Shown: one piece after another, positions 48,441 through 60,354 of the stretch
Layout: every line of letters starts with the position of its first letter
Position numbering within the stretch: position 1 is the first letter of the stretch
Assembly: GCA_963682175.1 (NCBI GenBank)
Contig: OY821775.1
Span: forward strand, 5,084,001 to 5,148,000
Direction: 5' to 3'
Source: Triglochin maritima
Lineage: Eukaryota > Streptophyta > Magnoliopsida > Alismatales > Juncaginaceae
Length of the DNA stretch: 64,000 bases
The notes under the pieces: model-generated
Told to the model about the DNA's origin: nothing
Seen by the model: the letters and a program-made list of their open reading frames with translations, nothing else
Database searches by the model: none
Position numbers and translations under genes: made by a program

Positions 48441-50974
48441 AATTTTAACCAATTATGTACGCTGACGGTCTGATGGAAAGAAAGTGTTTTGTTTGCACCG
48501 TATGTCATCACAATTTTGTGTTTTTTTTCGAGAATTTCCTATGTAGTTGTCATTTAATTTTTCCTTTTTGAAACAAGATTATATGTAAATGTTACAAAAA
48601 TTATATAGATATGTATATGTTTACGATCCAAAGTTTCTTTTGTCACACCCCTTTTCTTTTTAATTACCAAATCTGATTGAGATGAAAATAATGGAATGGA
48701 ATCGCCAATTCTGATTGATGTCGGTGTAAGATTTCTTTTTTATGACCAGTAGGGTTAAATTTAAGTGATAGTTTTATGGTTTATTTTTCTTGAGATTTAT
48801 TTATAAATTAAATGTGATTTGGATTATAATATTATTGATATTATATCAACATATTGTCATTTATAAATTAAACTGCAGGTACACAGTTTCTCGTATTTTC
48901 TAATGGTAAGCACAAACAACAAAATTTGTTTTCTGTCGGATTCCGGAGACAAACACAAACAGAATATGTTTTCTATTGGATTCCAAAAACAAACACAAAC
49001 AACAGAATTCGGTCAAAGGGAAATTATTTTCCACTAGATTATGTTATTCTTCTGTTTTCCGTTTGACTCCAAAAATTACTTTCTGTCCCACTAACACCCC
49101 TTTAACGTAAACTACAATGTACACATGTTGCATGGCATTGCAATCAGCAATGTATGGGCTCCTTTTAGAATATTAACGTCATATCCATCTAATGAGTCAC
49201 CAAAAACCAAAAAAAAAATCTAATAAAATGTATGGGTTTCTTTCGGCCGATGACTGGTCAAAGAAATTTGGATTCTCGTTGTACTTTGTTAAATCATGGT
49301 TGATGGATATTGAATCTTAATTGGATGTTGAATGGGCATGATTGGATCTTAATTGAATTTTGATTGAATTTAATAGGATATTGATTGGACCTAATTGGAT
49401 CTTGGATTATAGAGGCTTTTAGACGGATCCTAGAAGATCTACATTGATGCTAATTGATCTTACGAGTTTGCTTTACATTAATTATATCTAATCCTGTTCT
49501 ACTTTATATATAAAAGATATAATTACAATATGTTTAACAATTTTTTACATAATATGTTGATCTTGATGAACCCTTAATCTTTCTCTCTTTTTTTTTTTTG
49601 AGAGAGATAATTTGACTTCTTGGCAAATTATAGACATCACCTAACACCTTTGGGTATAATTTATTGTTCATTTTGTAATTAAGTATTTTCCAAAATAATA
49701 TATTACGTTGTTTGCAAATAAGTTCCTACATAAGTTAGAAATTCCATTGGTACAAAAATTTATTGTTATTTATCAAAACGAAAAGTTTGTTCTAACAATT
49801 ACTTATTTCGTTTCAACGAAGAGTACCTTTTTCTCTTCATTCTCACTTCCAACATTGTTTTCTTGTGAGTTTTCTGTTGACATGTCATCTTACAAGACTA
49901 CTAAACGAGGTTACAATTCCATTCCTTAGTATTTGACACGATGTTCTACTTGCCCATGGCATGCCACCTAGTAGACATAACTGTCCAAACAATGTTAGAC
50001 TTGCCCATGGGCATGCCACCCTAATAGACATCTAACTGTCCAAACATAACCTTTTCCTCTTCGGAGTTATGCATTGATGACTTTTCTCCATGATTACGTA
50101 CGCAATTCTTATATTATACGTCACATACTTGTTAATTTCATCGTTAACTTGCAGCTTATTGACATGTCAATTGGGTGTATTAAACATTTGACAATTGTTA
50201 TTTAATGGGTTGTCGCATGCCACATTCTTCATGTTAAGATTTTGTTGTCATGCCACTCGTTATTATCATACAACTACTGGTACTTGTAACTTCTCATTTC
50301 ATCGACGTAGGCAAAAAACATACATTATCTTTTTTTTCTTACGTCGATAGATGGACAAATCTGTAATATACAAATGTTATACATCTCATCATTTTCATTT
50401 TCCCGATTTTTCATCACCAAATGGCCCAAATGTTAACAAATACATGACCTAAATTTGACGTCACCTTTCGATATTGATGACATTTTGAATCAATTTTTGA
50501 AACTTTGCCCGAATGACTTTTGAAACTACAAGTGCTGAAGCTCCCTGCCAACCAGAGACCTTGGACTTGGAATCCAAGCCTGAGCCATAGCAAGAGAAAC
50601 CTCAATGAACATCAATTAAAATTAAAACCTTAGTAACTTTTTGTAAAGAGGGATTATATTACTTAGTTTAAAAGAAGCCCACGGCAAAGATCCCCAGACC
50701 CCAGGACCGGCCTTACAGTATCAATAGGAGTACAACACAGGAATATCAGAGTTTAGGAGGGCCACATATATCCCCCAAGAAACAGAAAATCCTACCGCAA
50801 CACATTAAGCCTCAGTTTTAACTACCAAGAATGTCTTCGTAGAAACTGCCAAATTAATGGTTAACATGGCACAGGAATAAGGTTAGAAGTGAAGCAGCAC
50901 CAACAATCTCTAATTCTCCCCAAAAGGCTACAAAGTCAACTCAATCAAAGTGCCTGTTCCATGACGGTTACATC
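48441..50974. other. Intergenic region with short degenerate tandem repeats
   Basis: AT-rich DNA between the relic and AHL. Two local repeats are visible: a unit of about 55-60 bases with ACAAACACAAACA and TGTTTTCT at 48,900-49,080, and a near-perfect duplication of TTGCCCATGG(G)CATGCCACC..TAGACAT..AACTGTCCAAAC at 49,950-50,045. No gene is supported. The part next to 50974 is probably the AHL 3' untranslated region. Confidence 0.6.
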
Positions 50975-51673
50975 TCAGTTCAGCATCATCTTCATGTCCG
51001 TATCCTGCCTGTGCTGGTTTATGGAGGGAGGCCAGCCATGTGATGTGTATGATGACATGTTCTGAACATGCTGCCCAGAGTTATGGTACGCTCCAGCATT
51101 ATGATTATGGTTCAGTGAGCTTCCTCCACCATCACCATCACCGTCACCATCGTCGTCGTCATCTTCTTCGGAGGATAAGCTTAAGGTACCTTGAGATGGA
51201 GGGCTGGTTTCAGAAGGTGGTGCTCCTCCTGGGCCGGGAGGTGGTTGTGGTGTCACATGAGTAGGCTCTGGTTTCATAGGAGGGGGCTTGGTTTTCTTCG
51301 CATCAGCATTGAAACTACCGACCACAACCTGAGGGAAAAGAGAAGGTTGAACGATACAAATACAGAACAAAAAAACGAAAGGAAACAAGCTAATAAATGT
51401 TGAGGATAACAAATTGAATGTAGCACCTGCACAGGTGCCGCAGCCAACAGCATGCCGGCCACGACACCACCCAAAACACGACCATCAGAACCTGCAAGGG
51501 CAACACTGAGACCACCAGTTCGACTGCGTATTCCATTGTTCTCTGTGAGCAGAAACGAACCAGACAAGGATATGATTTCAAAGCGGCCCTGCATGCAAAA
51601 TGCTTTATAGGTCAGATGAATCATGACAGCTCCAGGTTTAAACGAATAATCCAATGTTAAATACACGCAGAAA

Positions 51674-51713
<40 letters not shown>

Positions 51714-53382
51714 GTATCAACATTAAGAATAGCTAGCTAAGGTTGATGATCAAATAATAATATAACCTCATAGGCAACAGTTCCACCAGATGATGCAGGT
51801 TGACGGAGTGAAACGTTAGAAATGACACCATTTGCCGAGAGAATGCAGACAGTCCTTGGCCCTTGCTGAGAAAATGCCATTATTTTTGAAGAAACATCCT
51901 GGGAAATGTCAACGGTACATCAGTGTGGCAAGATTATTTAATTTGATACTGGAATATGAGTTGCACATATATCATTAGATTGTCTTATCATCTCTAAATA
52001 AATTAAAAATGTTGCAGTTATTATGAATAACTTTCTCATACTTCAATGAATAACCATGAGCATGTTGATAATTGATAGATGAAATTAATTGGTATGATCA
52101 ATATATTCTGCTCCTATTGAGATGAAATATAACTTAATAAGAAACACAAAAACAACAATAATTTAACTTGAATGAAGCAGGTGCAAATCTAACAAAACAC
52201 AAACTTAAGATTCTTTTTTAAAAGATTTACTTCACAGGCCATCAAAGTATCAAACGCCATGATTCTTGGTATAACTGTCATTGTGCATCCGGAAAGGAAA
52301 TTAACACATTATGATATTGGCAATAGTAAAATTTCATAACAAGCAATGCACATAACAGGACGATAATACAAAACTAACCTCCCCGCCCTTCACAGTGATA
52401 ATATGAGGAGTAAAGGAATTTCCAGAAGGGCCTGCAATGAAAACCTTTTTTAAAAAATATATATCAAGACAATACAATTGCAAAACAATCAAAAAAATGT
52501 TAGAGGCTAGTTGATAGGTATTAAAAATCATTTATATAATAAAGCGAGTGTTCCAAATTGAAAAAGGCTAATAAAGAGCACAAGTACAATATGAAATAAA
52601 TTAAACATATTAACAATAAGTATTCCAGAAAACCCCATTCTTAATATGATTTCTTAGGCACTAGGAGTACACAGATGACCAACAGGTGTGGTATTTTGAA
52701 AGAAAAATCTAAGAACTGGCATCTTTGGAAATGGTTTTCTAGTAAAAAGGACTGTTGTTTTCCCATGAAGGTGTACTGACGAAATCGTATTTTCCCTTGT
52801 TAAGCAAATTATAGCAATATGGACAAAGAACAATTGGCATGGCAAATGGTTAATGCTGCTTCATCCTTATATAAGAAATAATTGACATATGTAAGTGCTA
52901 AAAGATTAAGATCAAGCATGACAACAATAGGTATTACCAAACGCCTCAAGATGCTGCTTCTTTCCTGAGCCCGGCGGTCGACCTCGCCGCTTGGCCGAAG
53001 ACTCAGATGATGGAGGACTAGTATAGCCAGAGGCCCCCGAAAGAGGGGACAAAGCAAGACCCATGCTACCATCAGGTCCATATTTCCTTGGCCTCCCTCT
53101 CTTCTTCTTCATTGGCTCGCTCATATTGAGCCCACCAGCTGGTCTCATAGCCATGGCACTGTCCCCGTGATACAACATAACTGAGGTGTCAGCAGCAGGC
53201 CTTGGTGTAGGAGAGGGGGCGGAGGAATTAAATGAGAGACGCATGCCCGACCCCAAACCTTGTCCTGCTGAATTGGGCATCATCATGGAACTACTCTGCA
53301 GGCTCGAACCGTAAGGGTTGGAGCCTAGCATGACATTAGGCGGCTCCGGTGGATTCAACCGCGTCGGCTCCCTTTCGTCCAT
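50975..53382 (-). CDS. AT-hook motif nuclear-localized protein (AHL), two AT-hooks + PPC domain
   Basis: Nuclear DNA-binding protein that attaches to AT-rich minor grooves and multimerises through its PPC/DUF296 domain. Five exons fit phase exactly: 53382-52938, 52431-52379, 51898-51767, 51588-51427 and 51328-50975, giving 1146 bases, or 381 aa. AT-hook 1 is at about 94-104 (KKRGRPRKYGPDG), which is the extended type. AT-hook 2 is at about 131-142 (KRRGRPPGSGKKQ). The PPC domain, about 150-275, reads FTPHIITVKGGEDVSSKIMA, then GRFEIISLSGSFLL and GRVLGGVVAGMLLAAAPVQV. The tail is Pro-rich, then has an acidic Asp/Gly run (EEDDDDDGDGDGDGGG) and a His/Asn-rich end. Two hooks, one of the extended type, place it in the multi-exon clade of AHLs. 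The paralogue cannot be named from sequence alone. Start at 53382 is a clear ATG with MDERE. Confidence 0.93.
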
Positions 53383-54075
53383 TCAAAGTCCAGCAAGTAA
53401 ACTTCAACAGCTCTGTTTCCTGCAACAAAACTTGTAATGCACACAACAAAAACCCAAATCTAAAACCTAAAACACTCATGACTTAACACAAACACAAACA
53501 AAAACCTCAACAACATGACATCCTTTCTGTTTCTCTTCAAAGGAAGCATATCACAGAATAACACAGTTAGAATGCAAAACATAACAAAAAAATGTTTTTA
53601 TTATAAAAAAAAGTGATTTTTTTGGTGATTAAGACACTGAAGCACTAAAAAAACATAACTACAACATAAATCTGAACAAAAAGAGACATTTCCGCACAAA
53701 TACCAGCAAAAGGTGACACCTTTAACCCACCAAGCCACACCCAAGAACACCATTACAGCATCACCACCACAATGCGACCCAAAGGCGCCACCTTTCCAAC
53801 CAAAAACCCCTCAAAACACCTCAAACCAGAAAAACGAAGCCGAAAAACGCAAAACCCAACAAGAGAAGGAAGGAAACCCCATTCGGTGGCAAATGGAGGG
53901 GAAAAGGCGGTACCTTGGGCGGAATGGGAGCGAATCGGAGCGGAGGTTTAAGCGGCGAGGCGAAACCCTAGCGTGGGATTGGGATAGAGTAAAAGAGAAA
54001 ACAAAAGGAGAGGAAAAATGGTGTTGGAAATGGTATTCTCACCTCTCTCTCTCTCTCTCTCTGTTCTGAAGTCCC
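53383..54075 (-). promoter_or_regulatory. AHL 5' leader with a probable leader intron
   Basis: Upstream of the AHL ATG an acceptor-like TTGCAG (about 53,420) and a donor-like AAG|GTACCG (about 53,912) on the minus strand suggest a leader intron of about 500 bases. A GC-rich leader exon at about 53,920-54,040 and a CT/GA microsatellite at 54,040-54,062 follow. GAAACCCTAG near 53,961 is telo-box-like. The splice pair is a prediction. Confidence 0.45.
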
Positions 54076-54831
54076 ACTTCGATAACGATGACAGCGAATC
54101 TGGAGCGTCGGATCTTAAGACAAACAAACCCAATTTTGCCTCTGTTTTGTTTTTGTTATCCTCTAATTTGTCGTTATTTACCAGAAGGTAATTATTTATT
54201 AATTACAGAAAACAAAACAAAGCTTAGCCATATCACCTTCCACGCTCTAATGGATAGGATAGCTCATCTAATGGTTCGTTTGTTGAAATTCAACTGATAA
54301 GAAGAAGAAAAACTAATGATACATTTTAGGAGGTAAGATGTCAACTAATCTTTTTATTTGTTTTGATTTGTCATATATTTTATTATTTTTATTGGAAATG
54401 TATATACGTAGATTCGAACTACCACATGAGTACGACAGAAAATATGCTATTTTGTATCAGAGATCAATATATGCTAATGACGTGTTAAATACGTGTTATT
54501 TTGTTGTAATGAACGTCCAAAACTGAGACCCAAAAGTGCACTCTGCAATGTATGCAATTTCTTTGTTCACACTTTTGGTGGAATGAGTTAATAATAAGTA
54601 GATAAAATGATTGTGAGAAAGACCAAATATTTAATAAGGGTTTATATGATCTCGTGCTCTTAATCACATGATGGAGTGAAGTGGGGAAGTGTAGAACTCT
54701 GTGCCATTGCCGTTTCACTCTCTCTCCTTTCCCTTCCCTCTTTTTGGAGTTTGAATGAGTTTTTTTAGCACATACTAATTAAGTCATTATAAATATACTA
54801 CTCACGTGAGGGTGTTGACTGTTGCGAAAAT

Positions 54832-55703
54832 TTTTCAAAATAGATTTTTTTTTTAAAAAATTCTTAAAATAAACCTCAAACAAAAGTATTTCTCAAACTA
54901 GACCCGCTGCCACCACGTGGTAACACGTGGCGGCGGCGGGTTTTGTTTTTTTGTGCATAGATAAATCGGCATCACCAATGCCGAGTTCTCCCAGAGAGAA
55001 CTCGACACTGGTGATGCCGAGTTCTCTACGGGTGATACCGAGTTCTCTTTGGAAGAACTCGGCACTGGTGATGCCGAGTTCGAATTGATTTTTTATTGCC
55101 AAACCCTAACCTGAAAAACTCGGAAACTCGGCGGATGGGGGAGATGGGGGCGTCGGGCTGCTTATATAGCCCGACGGAACTCGGCGTTTGTAACGCCGAG
55201 TTCCCTTTTTTTTAAGTGAACTCGGCGTTACAAACGCCGAGTTCAACCTTTAGAACTCGGCATCCTAGATGCCGAGTTTTATTTCAGTAACTGTTCTCCT
55301 GTGCGTCAATCGTCTCATGCACGATCTGAGCGCCAGGAGAACAGTTTTCAAATAGAACTCGGCACTCTAACGGCCGAGTTCTATTTGAATCACCTCAGAA
55401 AACGTCAAGTGTTGGGCAATAAAAAATCAAATCGAACTCGGCATCACCAGTGCCGAGTTCTTCCAAAGAGAACTCGGTATCACCCGTGCCGAGTTCTCTC
55501 TGGGAGAACTCGGCATCACCAGTGTCGGGTTCTCTCTGGGAGAACTCGGCATTGGTGATGCTGATTTATCTATGCACAAAAAAACAAAACCCGCCGCCGC
55601 CACGTGTCACCACGTGGTGGCAGCGGGTCTAGTTTGAGAAATACTTTTATTTTAGGTTTATTTTGAGAATTTTTTTAAAAAAAAAATCTATTTTGAAAAT
55701 TTT
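54832..55703. mobile_element. Foldback element with GAACTCGGCATCACC / GGTGATGCCGAGTTC modules
   Basis: The two ends are almost perfect reverse complements. The left arm (about 54,832-55,105) starts GAAAATTTTTCAAAATAGAT, and the right arm (about 55,409-55,703) is its complement. Both arms include CTCAAACTAGACCCGCTGCC and the CACGTGG-rich block. Each arm carries several short palindromic modules with GGCATCACC...GGTGATGCC cores. The loop has its own inverted pairs (AACTCGGCGTTTGTAACGCC). The same terminal motif TTTTCAAAATA is found in the element at 5.69 kb. The open frames on both strands are repeat products. No target duplication was identified. Confidence 0.82.
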
Positions 55704-56304
55704 TCCTTTTCAGCCACCTCTGCACCGAAAAACACGATAACTTACGAGTTACAATGTAAAAATTAAGAAATCCACGATAATGAGCTATTGTGTAAGTTTG
55801 AAATTTGGTATTAAAACTTCTAAACAATTGTTAACGTTCGAGTTCGACAGCCAAATAATCCTTAAAAAGTTTTGGGTTATTGTTAATTACATGGACTTTT
55901 GATTGTTTCAGTGCTCCTTTCTTCCGTTCATTACGGGATTTTTTGTTATTATCCATAATTTATCACAACCCAAGATGAGTGATGTTTCTGAACTCGTCGA
56001 TTCATTATGTTGCCAATTTAACTAATAAGGGTTATATTTTATTAAAATAGTTAAAACTATAGATCAAATCTTATTCTTGTTTTTTTCTTCTTTATTTGGT
56101 TTTGTTTGCTTCTCCTCGTTTGTTGGGCATACACGTGAGGAAAGGGGTACAATTTTGAGTTGATTACTGATTACTCATTCACCTACTACTGTTTGTTTTT
56201 ATAGTTGTTGTCAATGCAATACGTACGTGTTAGTAGATTGGCACGTGGCTTGGTCATTTCTCATTATTATTTTTTGCCGTTGATACATTATCATGTTGTT
56301 CAAC
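55704..56304. other. Intergenic DNA, nothing recognised
   Basis: AT-rich spacer between the foldback element and the left end of the Mutator-like element, with no coding pattern or RNA gene. Confidence 0.5.
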
Positions 56305-56539
56305 TAAAAAAAGGAACTATTATTCGTCGTCGGAAAACTACTTAAATCGTCCTAAAAATAATTTTTTTGCTCTTAACAAATCAATTAATACCGATTTCGT
56401 CCCGTGTCTTTAAACAAAGTGTTTGACTCAGTTTTACTCACATTCCCAGTACCAACACCACGAAAATGTCTGGCGAAGTACCAGAATCCGGCGAGGTAAC
56501 GGGGGGAATTTTTTTCCCGACTCGGGCGTCTGCCTAAGC

Positions 56540-56704
56540 CGCCTCCACATAGGTGGAGGCGGTTTAGTCAAACGCCTCCACCTAGCTGGAGGCGGCTTAG
56601 ATGCACGCCTCCACAAAGGTGGATGCGTCTGTCTAACACGCCTCCACGTATGTGGAGGCGTGTTTGGCAGACGCCTCCACCTTGGTGGAGGGGGCTTAGC
56701 CACA
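56540..56704. repeat. Five 33-bp tandem palindromic units in intron 1 of the transposase gene
   Basis: Five units of exactly 33 bases, each with CGCCTCCAC, a spacer of 3-6 bases, and GTGGAGGCG or a variant. They occupy most of intron 1 (56496-56755) just inside the left TIR. Because 33 is a multiple of three, both strands stay open and give 11-residue repeat peptides (RLHxGGGGLxx). I read these as by-products, not as proteins. Confidence 0.92.
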
Positions 56705-57093
56705 CGCCCGTTTTTTTGTTTTTTTATAATTTTTTGTTAAATTCAAATTTTTCAGGTTCCGTTGCAAGATTTCGGTGGTGATGGAGTAGATTACAGTGAG
56801 CTTTTTTGACAGAAAAGAAATATTTACAACAATCGACGAAGGTTGTAAATGGGCGAAACAAATTGCAATAGGAGCCGGATTTTTTTTGGTTATATCATCG
56901 TACAAACCAAAAGCAGATAACCGGATGGATTGTTACCTCAGATGTGATCGCAGACGTGAGATGAGTTCTCGTGATACGAGTATTGCACTGCGAAAGAATA
57001 CGAAAAGAAAAGGTTGTGGTTGTCGGTTTTTGGTAAAAGTGGTGGAGCGACGAGATCGTGATGGATGAGTTATTGTTTCTAGTAGCATGTATG

Positions 57094-57646
57094 TAAGGCT
57101 GTAAATGGGTAATATTTTACCCGCCCCGCCCCGCCTAATGCGGGTAGCGGACAAAAACATGTTACCCGCCACCCGCATAACCCGCCTAATAAGCGGGGCG
57201 GGTTGCGGTTGTCTTGCAACCCGCCCCGCATAACCCGCAACCCGCCTAATCAAATATATCATTAATTTTTATATACCAAAATCATTTTAATGTTTCAATT
57301 TTACTCATAACCATTAACTCACCTTACCAAATCATTATTCAACACTAACCAAATGTCTAATTTTTCACTCAACACACATCCAATTTCCCAAAAAATACAA
57401 TGAGTAATTACTATTTTTCAAGTTTTGATGTTCTTTTATTTTTCTTAGAAAAAATGAAAAAAAATTAAAAAACCCGCCAAACCCGAATAACCCGCCCCGC
57501 CCCGCCTCACCTAGTCCAACCTTATGCGGGGTGGGTAGCGGTTTTTTTATTTTTGACTCGTCCCGCCCCGCCCCGCATACCCGCTTAACTTATGCGGGGC
57601 GGGTAGCGGTGGACCAAAAACCCGCCCCGCCCCGCTTACACCCCTA
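57094..57646. mobile_element. hAT-like MITE nested in the MULE transposase
   Basis: The 553-bp element starts TAAGGCTGTAAATGGG and ends CCCGCTTACACCCCTA, imperfect complements of the hAT type. Identical 8-bp copies of CATGTATG lie at 57086-57093 and 57647-57654. The interior has CCCGCCCCGC/GCGGGGCGGG arrays flanking an AT-rich core. Excising it with one duplication copy joins the transposase frame exactly (..SSSMYGQHNHPL..), so it inserted into a once-open frame. Confidence 0.95.
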
Positions 57647-60038
57647 CATGTATGGGCAGCACAACCACCCATTGACAGTTTATTCAGAAGGTCACCGACA
57701 GGTCAGCGGACTTAGTGCTGGGGCAAAGCAAATTGTTCGTGATATGATAGAGGCACAAGCAAGCCCCCGTAACATTTTGTTGGTGGTAAAGAAGAAATTT
57801 CCGGACGATAATCCGAATCAAAGGCACATTTACAACTTCAGAGAGTACATGAGGAGGACGAAATCTGAAGGCAGGAATCCCGCGCAGCAGTTTCTCAAAG
57901 AGGCAGTGCAGCATAAGTATTTGCATTGGATTGTGGCAGATGAAGAAACTAATGTCTTGACTCACGCATTTTTGGCACATCCGACTTCAGTTCAGTTGTT
58001 GCGTACATACCCATTCGTAATCTGTATGGATTCGACGTATAAGACGAAGAAGTACAAGATGCCTTTGTTTGAGATGGTTGGAGTTACTCCAACAAACATG
58101 AATTTCCTCGTCGGATATGCGATTTTGTAGGATGAGACCGAGTCTAGTTACCGGTGGGTGTTGGAGAGGTTGCGAGATATGTTATTGGATATTATTAGCC
58201 CGACAACAATAATTACGGACCGGGAGATGGGTCTGATGCGACCAGTGGCAGAGGTTTTTCGTGAGTCAGCTCATTTACTATGCACCTGGCATATCAACAA
58301 AGACGTGTACAACTACGCATACTACGTATTCGGTAAGGACAAGCAGTCTGCAGAGATTTTCAGGCGTGGAAGGTGGAGGAAAGTCACGATTTCTGATTCA
58401 CAGACGGATTATGATAGAGCAGTTCGTAATCTGAAAGATTCTTTCAAGTCCTGGCCAGTGCTCACGGAGTATGTGGAAGACACGTGGTTGGTGCATAAGG
58501 AAAAATTCGTGTTGAATTGGACAAATAAAGTTTTTCATTTCGGCAACACTACGAACTGCAGGGTGGAAAGTGCACATTCGGCTCTGAAAGAGTGGATCAC
58601 TACATCGACTGCCGCTTTCGACACTCTTTTCGACCGCGTCAACTCGTCTATTGAAATGCAGCTGACGAATATTCGGAACCTTCTTGAAGATTCGAGACGT
58701 CGAAATTTGGCACAATACATAGGTCCTCTGTTTCAGCATATAAATGACCGAGTTTCGCATCACTGTTTGTTGTTAATGACTCAGGAGTTGAAGAGAATGC
58801 TGGACTTAACTGATGAAATTGAATATCGTTGTGGGTGTGCTTTCCTGACAACACATGAGATTCCTTGTGCTTGTACCATGTACGAGTGTTTGGCGTCAGG
58901 TGATGGAATTTATTTAGAGCAAATTCATCTATTATGGAAAACACTTGTTATCGGTGAAGGGGTCCAGATGTCAGAGTTTGTTGATCGGTCAGCACAAGAC
59001 ACCGAGCATTTTCGGAAGCTAGTGGATGAGATCTCGGAGAGCGACCCTGCAGTAATTCGTAGTGCCTCTCGTATTTTATACGAACAGTTACACCCCGATC
59101 AGTCGAATTATGGAGAACCCGAAGAAAATACTAAGGCATGAGGTCGACCTAGGGGAAAGTAGACACGTCGGGACCCGAGTGCCTTCGAGTATGCTGAGCG
59201 AGGTCGTGGTCAGTCTCGCAGTAGTGGGAGCAGGGGTCGTCGTCGGTCTGGCAGTACTGGGAGCAGGGGTCGTCGGTCTAATTCGTCTCGATCGTCCGTG
59301 AATACGGGCACAGGATCTTCTGGTATGTCGATATCTTTGTTGTTATGTTATTTAATATATTTCAGTAATCTAAATGAGGTTGAATATATTATCTCCTAAT
59401 TTTGTTGTTTTAATTAATTGTTATTTACCTATCTTACAGTGTCCGGACGGGTTGACGTGGACAACTTCCCATATAACGATAGACTGTCAGGAATCATTTT
59501 ACCATTTCTGGATAGGTGGAATGACGTACGTGCTGATGGCAACTGTGGATTTCAATGTGTTGCCGATGTCTTTCATGGTGGTCAGGAGAACTGGTCGTAC
59601 GCCCGTCGTGCGATTTCTAATGAGATAGGTTCACATCCTATATATGAGAGTGTCTATTTCGGCAATGTAAGAGAGGCTCGTCAACAAATTGATTGGGGCG
59701 GGGGAGTTTGTGGCGAGGATCATTATATGGAGGTTTGGTCCAACTTGTTTCCTATTGCTAATTTTTACAAGTGTGCGGTCATGTATTTCGCAGTGGGAAC
59801 GGAAGAGTCGTTGTTCCCGTGTCTTACTGTTCTACCTTGGGAGTGTCTGTCTGCCATGACGAGGCCTGTCAGAGAGTTGGTCATTGCTCATTTAGCGAGT
59901 TACAGACATTTTATTCGTTTTGAATTACTTGACGATTTCCCAGTACCTCCTATAGCGACCTTATGGTATCAAATGCGAGATGAGAGTGTTGTTGGATGGG
60001 AGGATCAGTACCAAAGTAGGATGGAGTATTGGAACTGA

Positions 60039-60354
60039 TTACGTGGTACATTTTGATTGTAATTTGTAATGTTTTTGTAATGTATAATATATCGTGTATT
60101 TCTACTTATATCGTGTTGTTCTTTTACCGTATTTTAAATTTAAATATTATTTGATATCTAAAGAAATAACTTGAAAATATTTTCGTGAAAAATAAATATT
60201 AAAAAGTACGATAGTCAAAGAAATATGTAGAAGATATGTTCGTCAGAAATAAATAACAAGAGTACACAAATAAACATAAGCAAATACCAACAAATGTAGT
60301 AACAGTGCAACAAAACGAAAGTAAAAGCAAGACAACTACAACTCAGCATCTGAA
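60039..60354. other. Spacer between the convergent MULE genes
   Basis: About 300 bases of AT-rich DNA between the OTU stop and the PMD 3' end. It would contain both 3' untranslated regions and poly(A) signals. No other feature is seen. Confidence 0.6.

Larger units (their letters stand above)
56466..60038 (+). pseudogene. MULE transposase fused by splicing to an OTU cysteine-protease domain (decayed)
   Basis: Three exons fit phase once damage is discounted: 56466-56495 (MSGEVPESGE), 56756-59322 and 59440-60038. Order of domains: WRKY/GCM1-type zinc finger (YLRCDRR, CGCRF, HNHPL); MULE catalytic core with Asp in FVICMDSTYKTKK, Asp in TIITDREMG, HxH region LCTWHINKDV, and RVESAHSALKEW; SWIM-like finger (YRCGCAFLTTHEIPCAC, last ligand Cys); basic Arg/Ser/Gly linker; OTU domain with DGNCGFQCVADVF (catalytic Cys) and RHFIRFEL (candidate His). 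Damage: one extra T in the run 56802-56807; TGA 57066; MITE 57094-57646; TAG 58128; TGA 59139; TAG 59160. Removing MITE, one duplication copy and the extra T leaves 2005 bases in exon 2, the exact phase required for exon 3. The single-protein model is an inference; OTU could also be a separate gene. Confidence 0.85.

Noticed and set aside
54893..55632. Open frames in the foldback arms (ELGITS-type repeats)
   Set aside because: They are mirror translations of the palindromic modules; there is no family resemblance and they are identical in both arms by complementarity.
56423..56740. Open frames of repeated RLHxGGGGL peptide on both strands
   Set aside because: They are produced by the 33-bp palindromic array lying in the inferred first intron; both strands stay open only because 33 is divisible by three.
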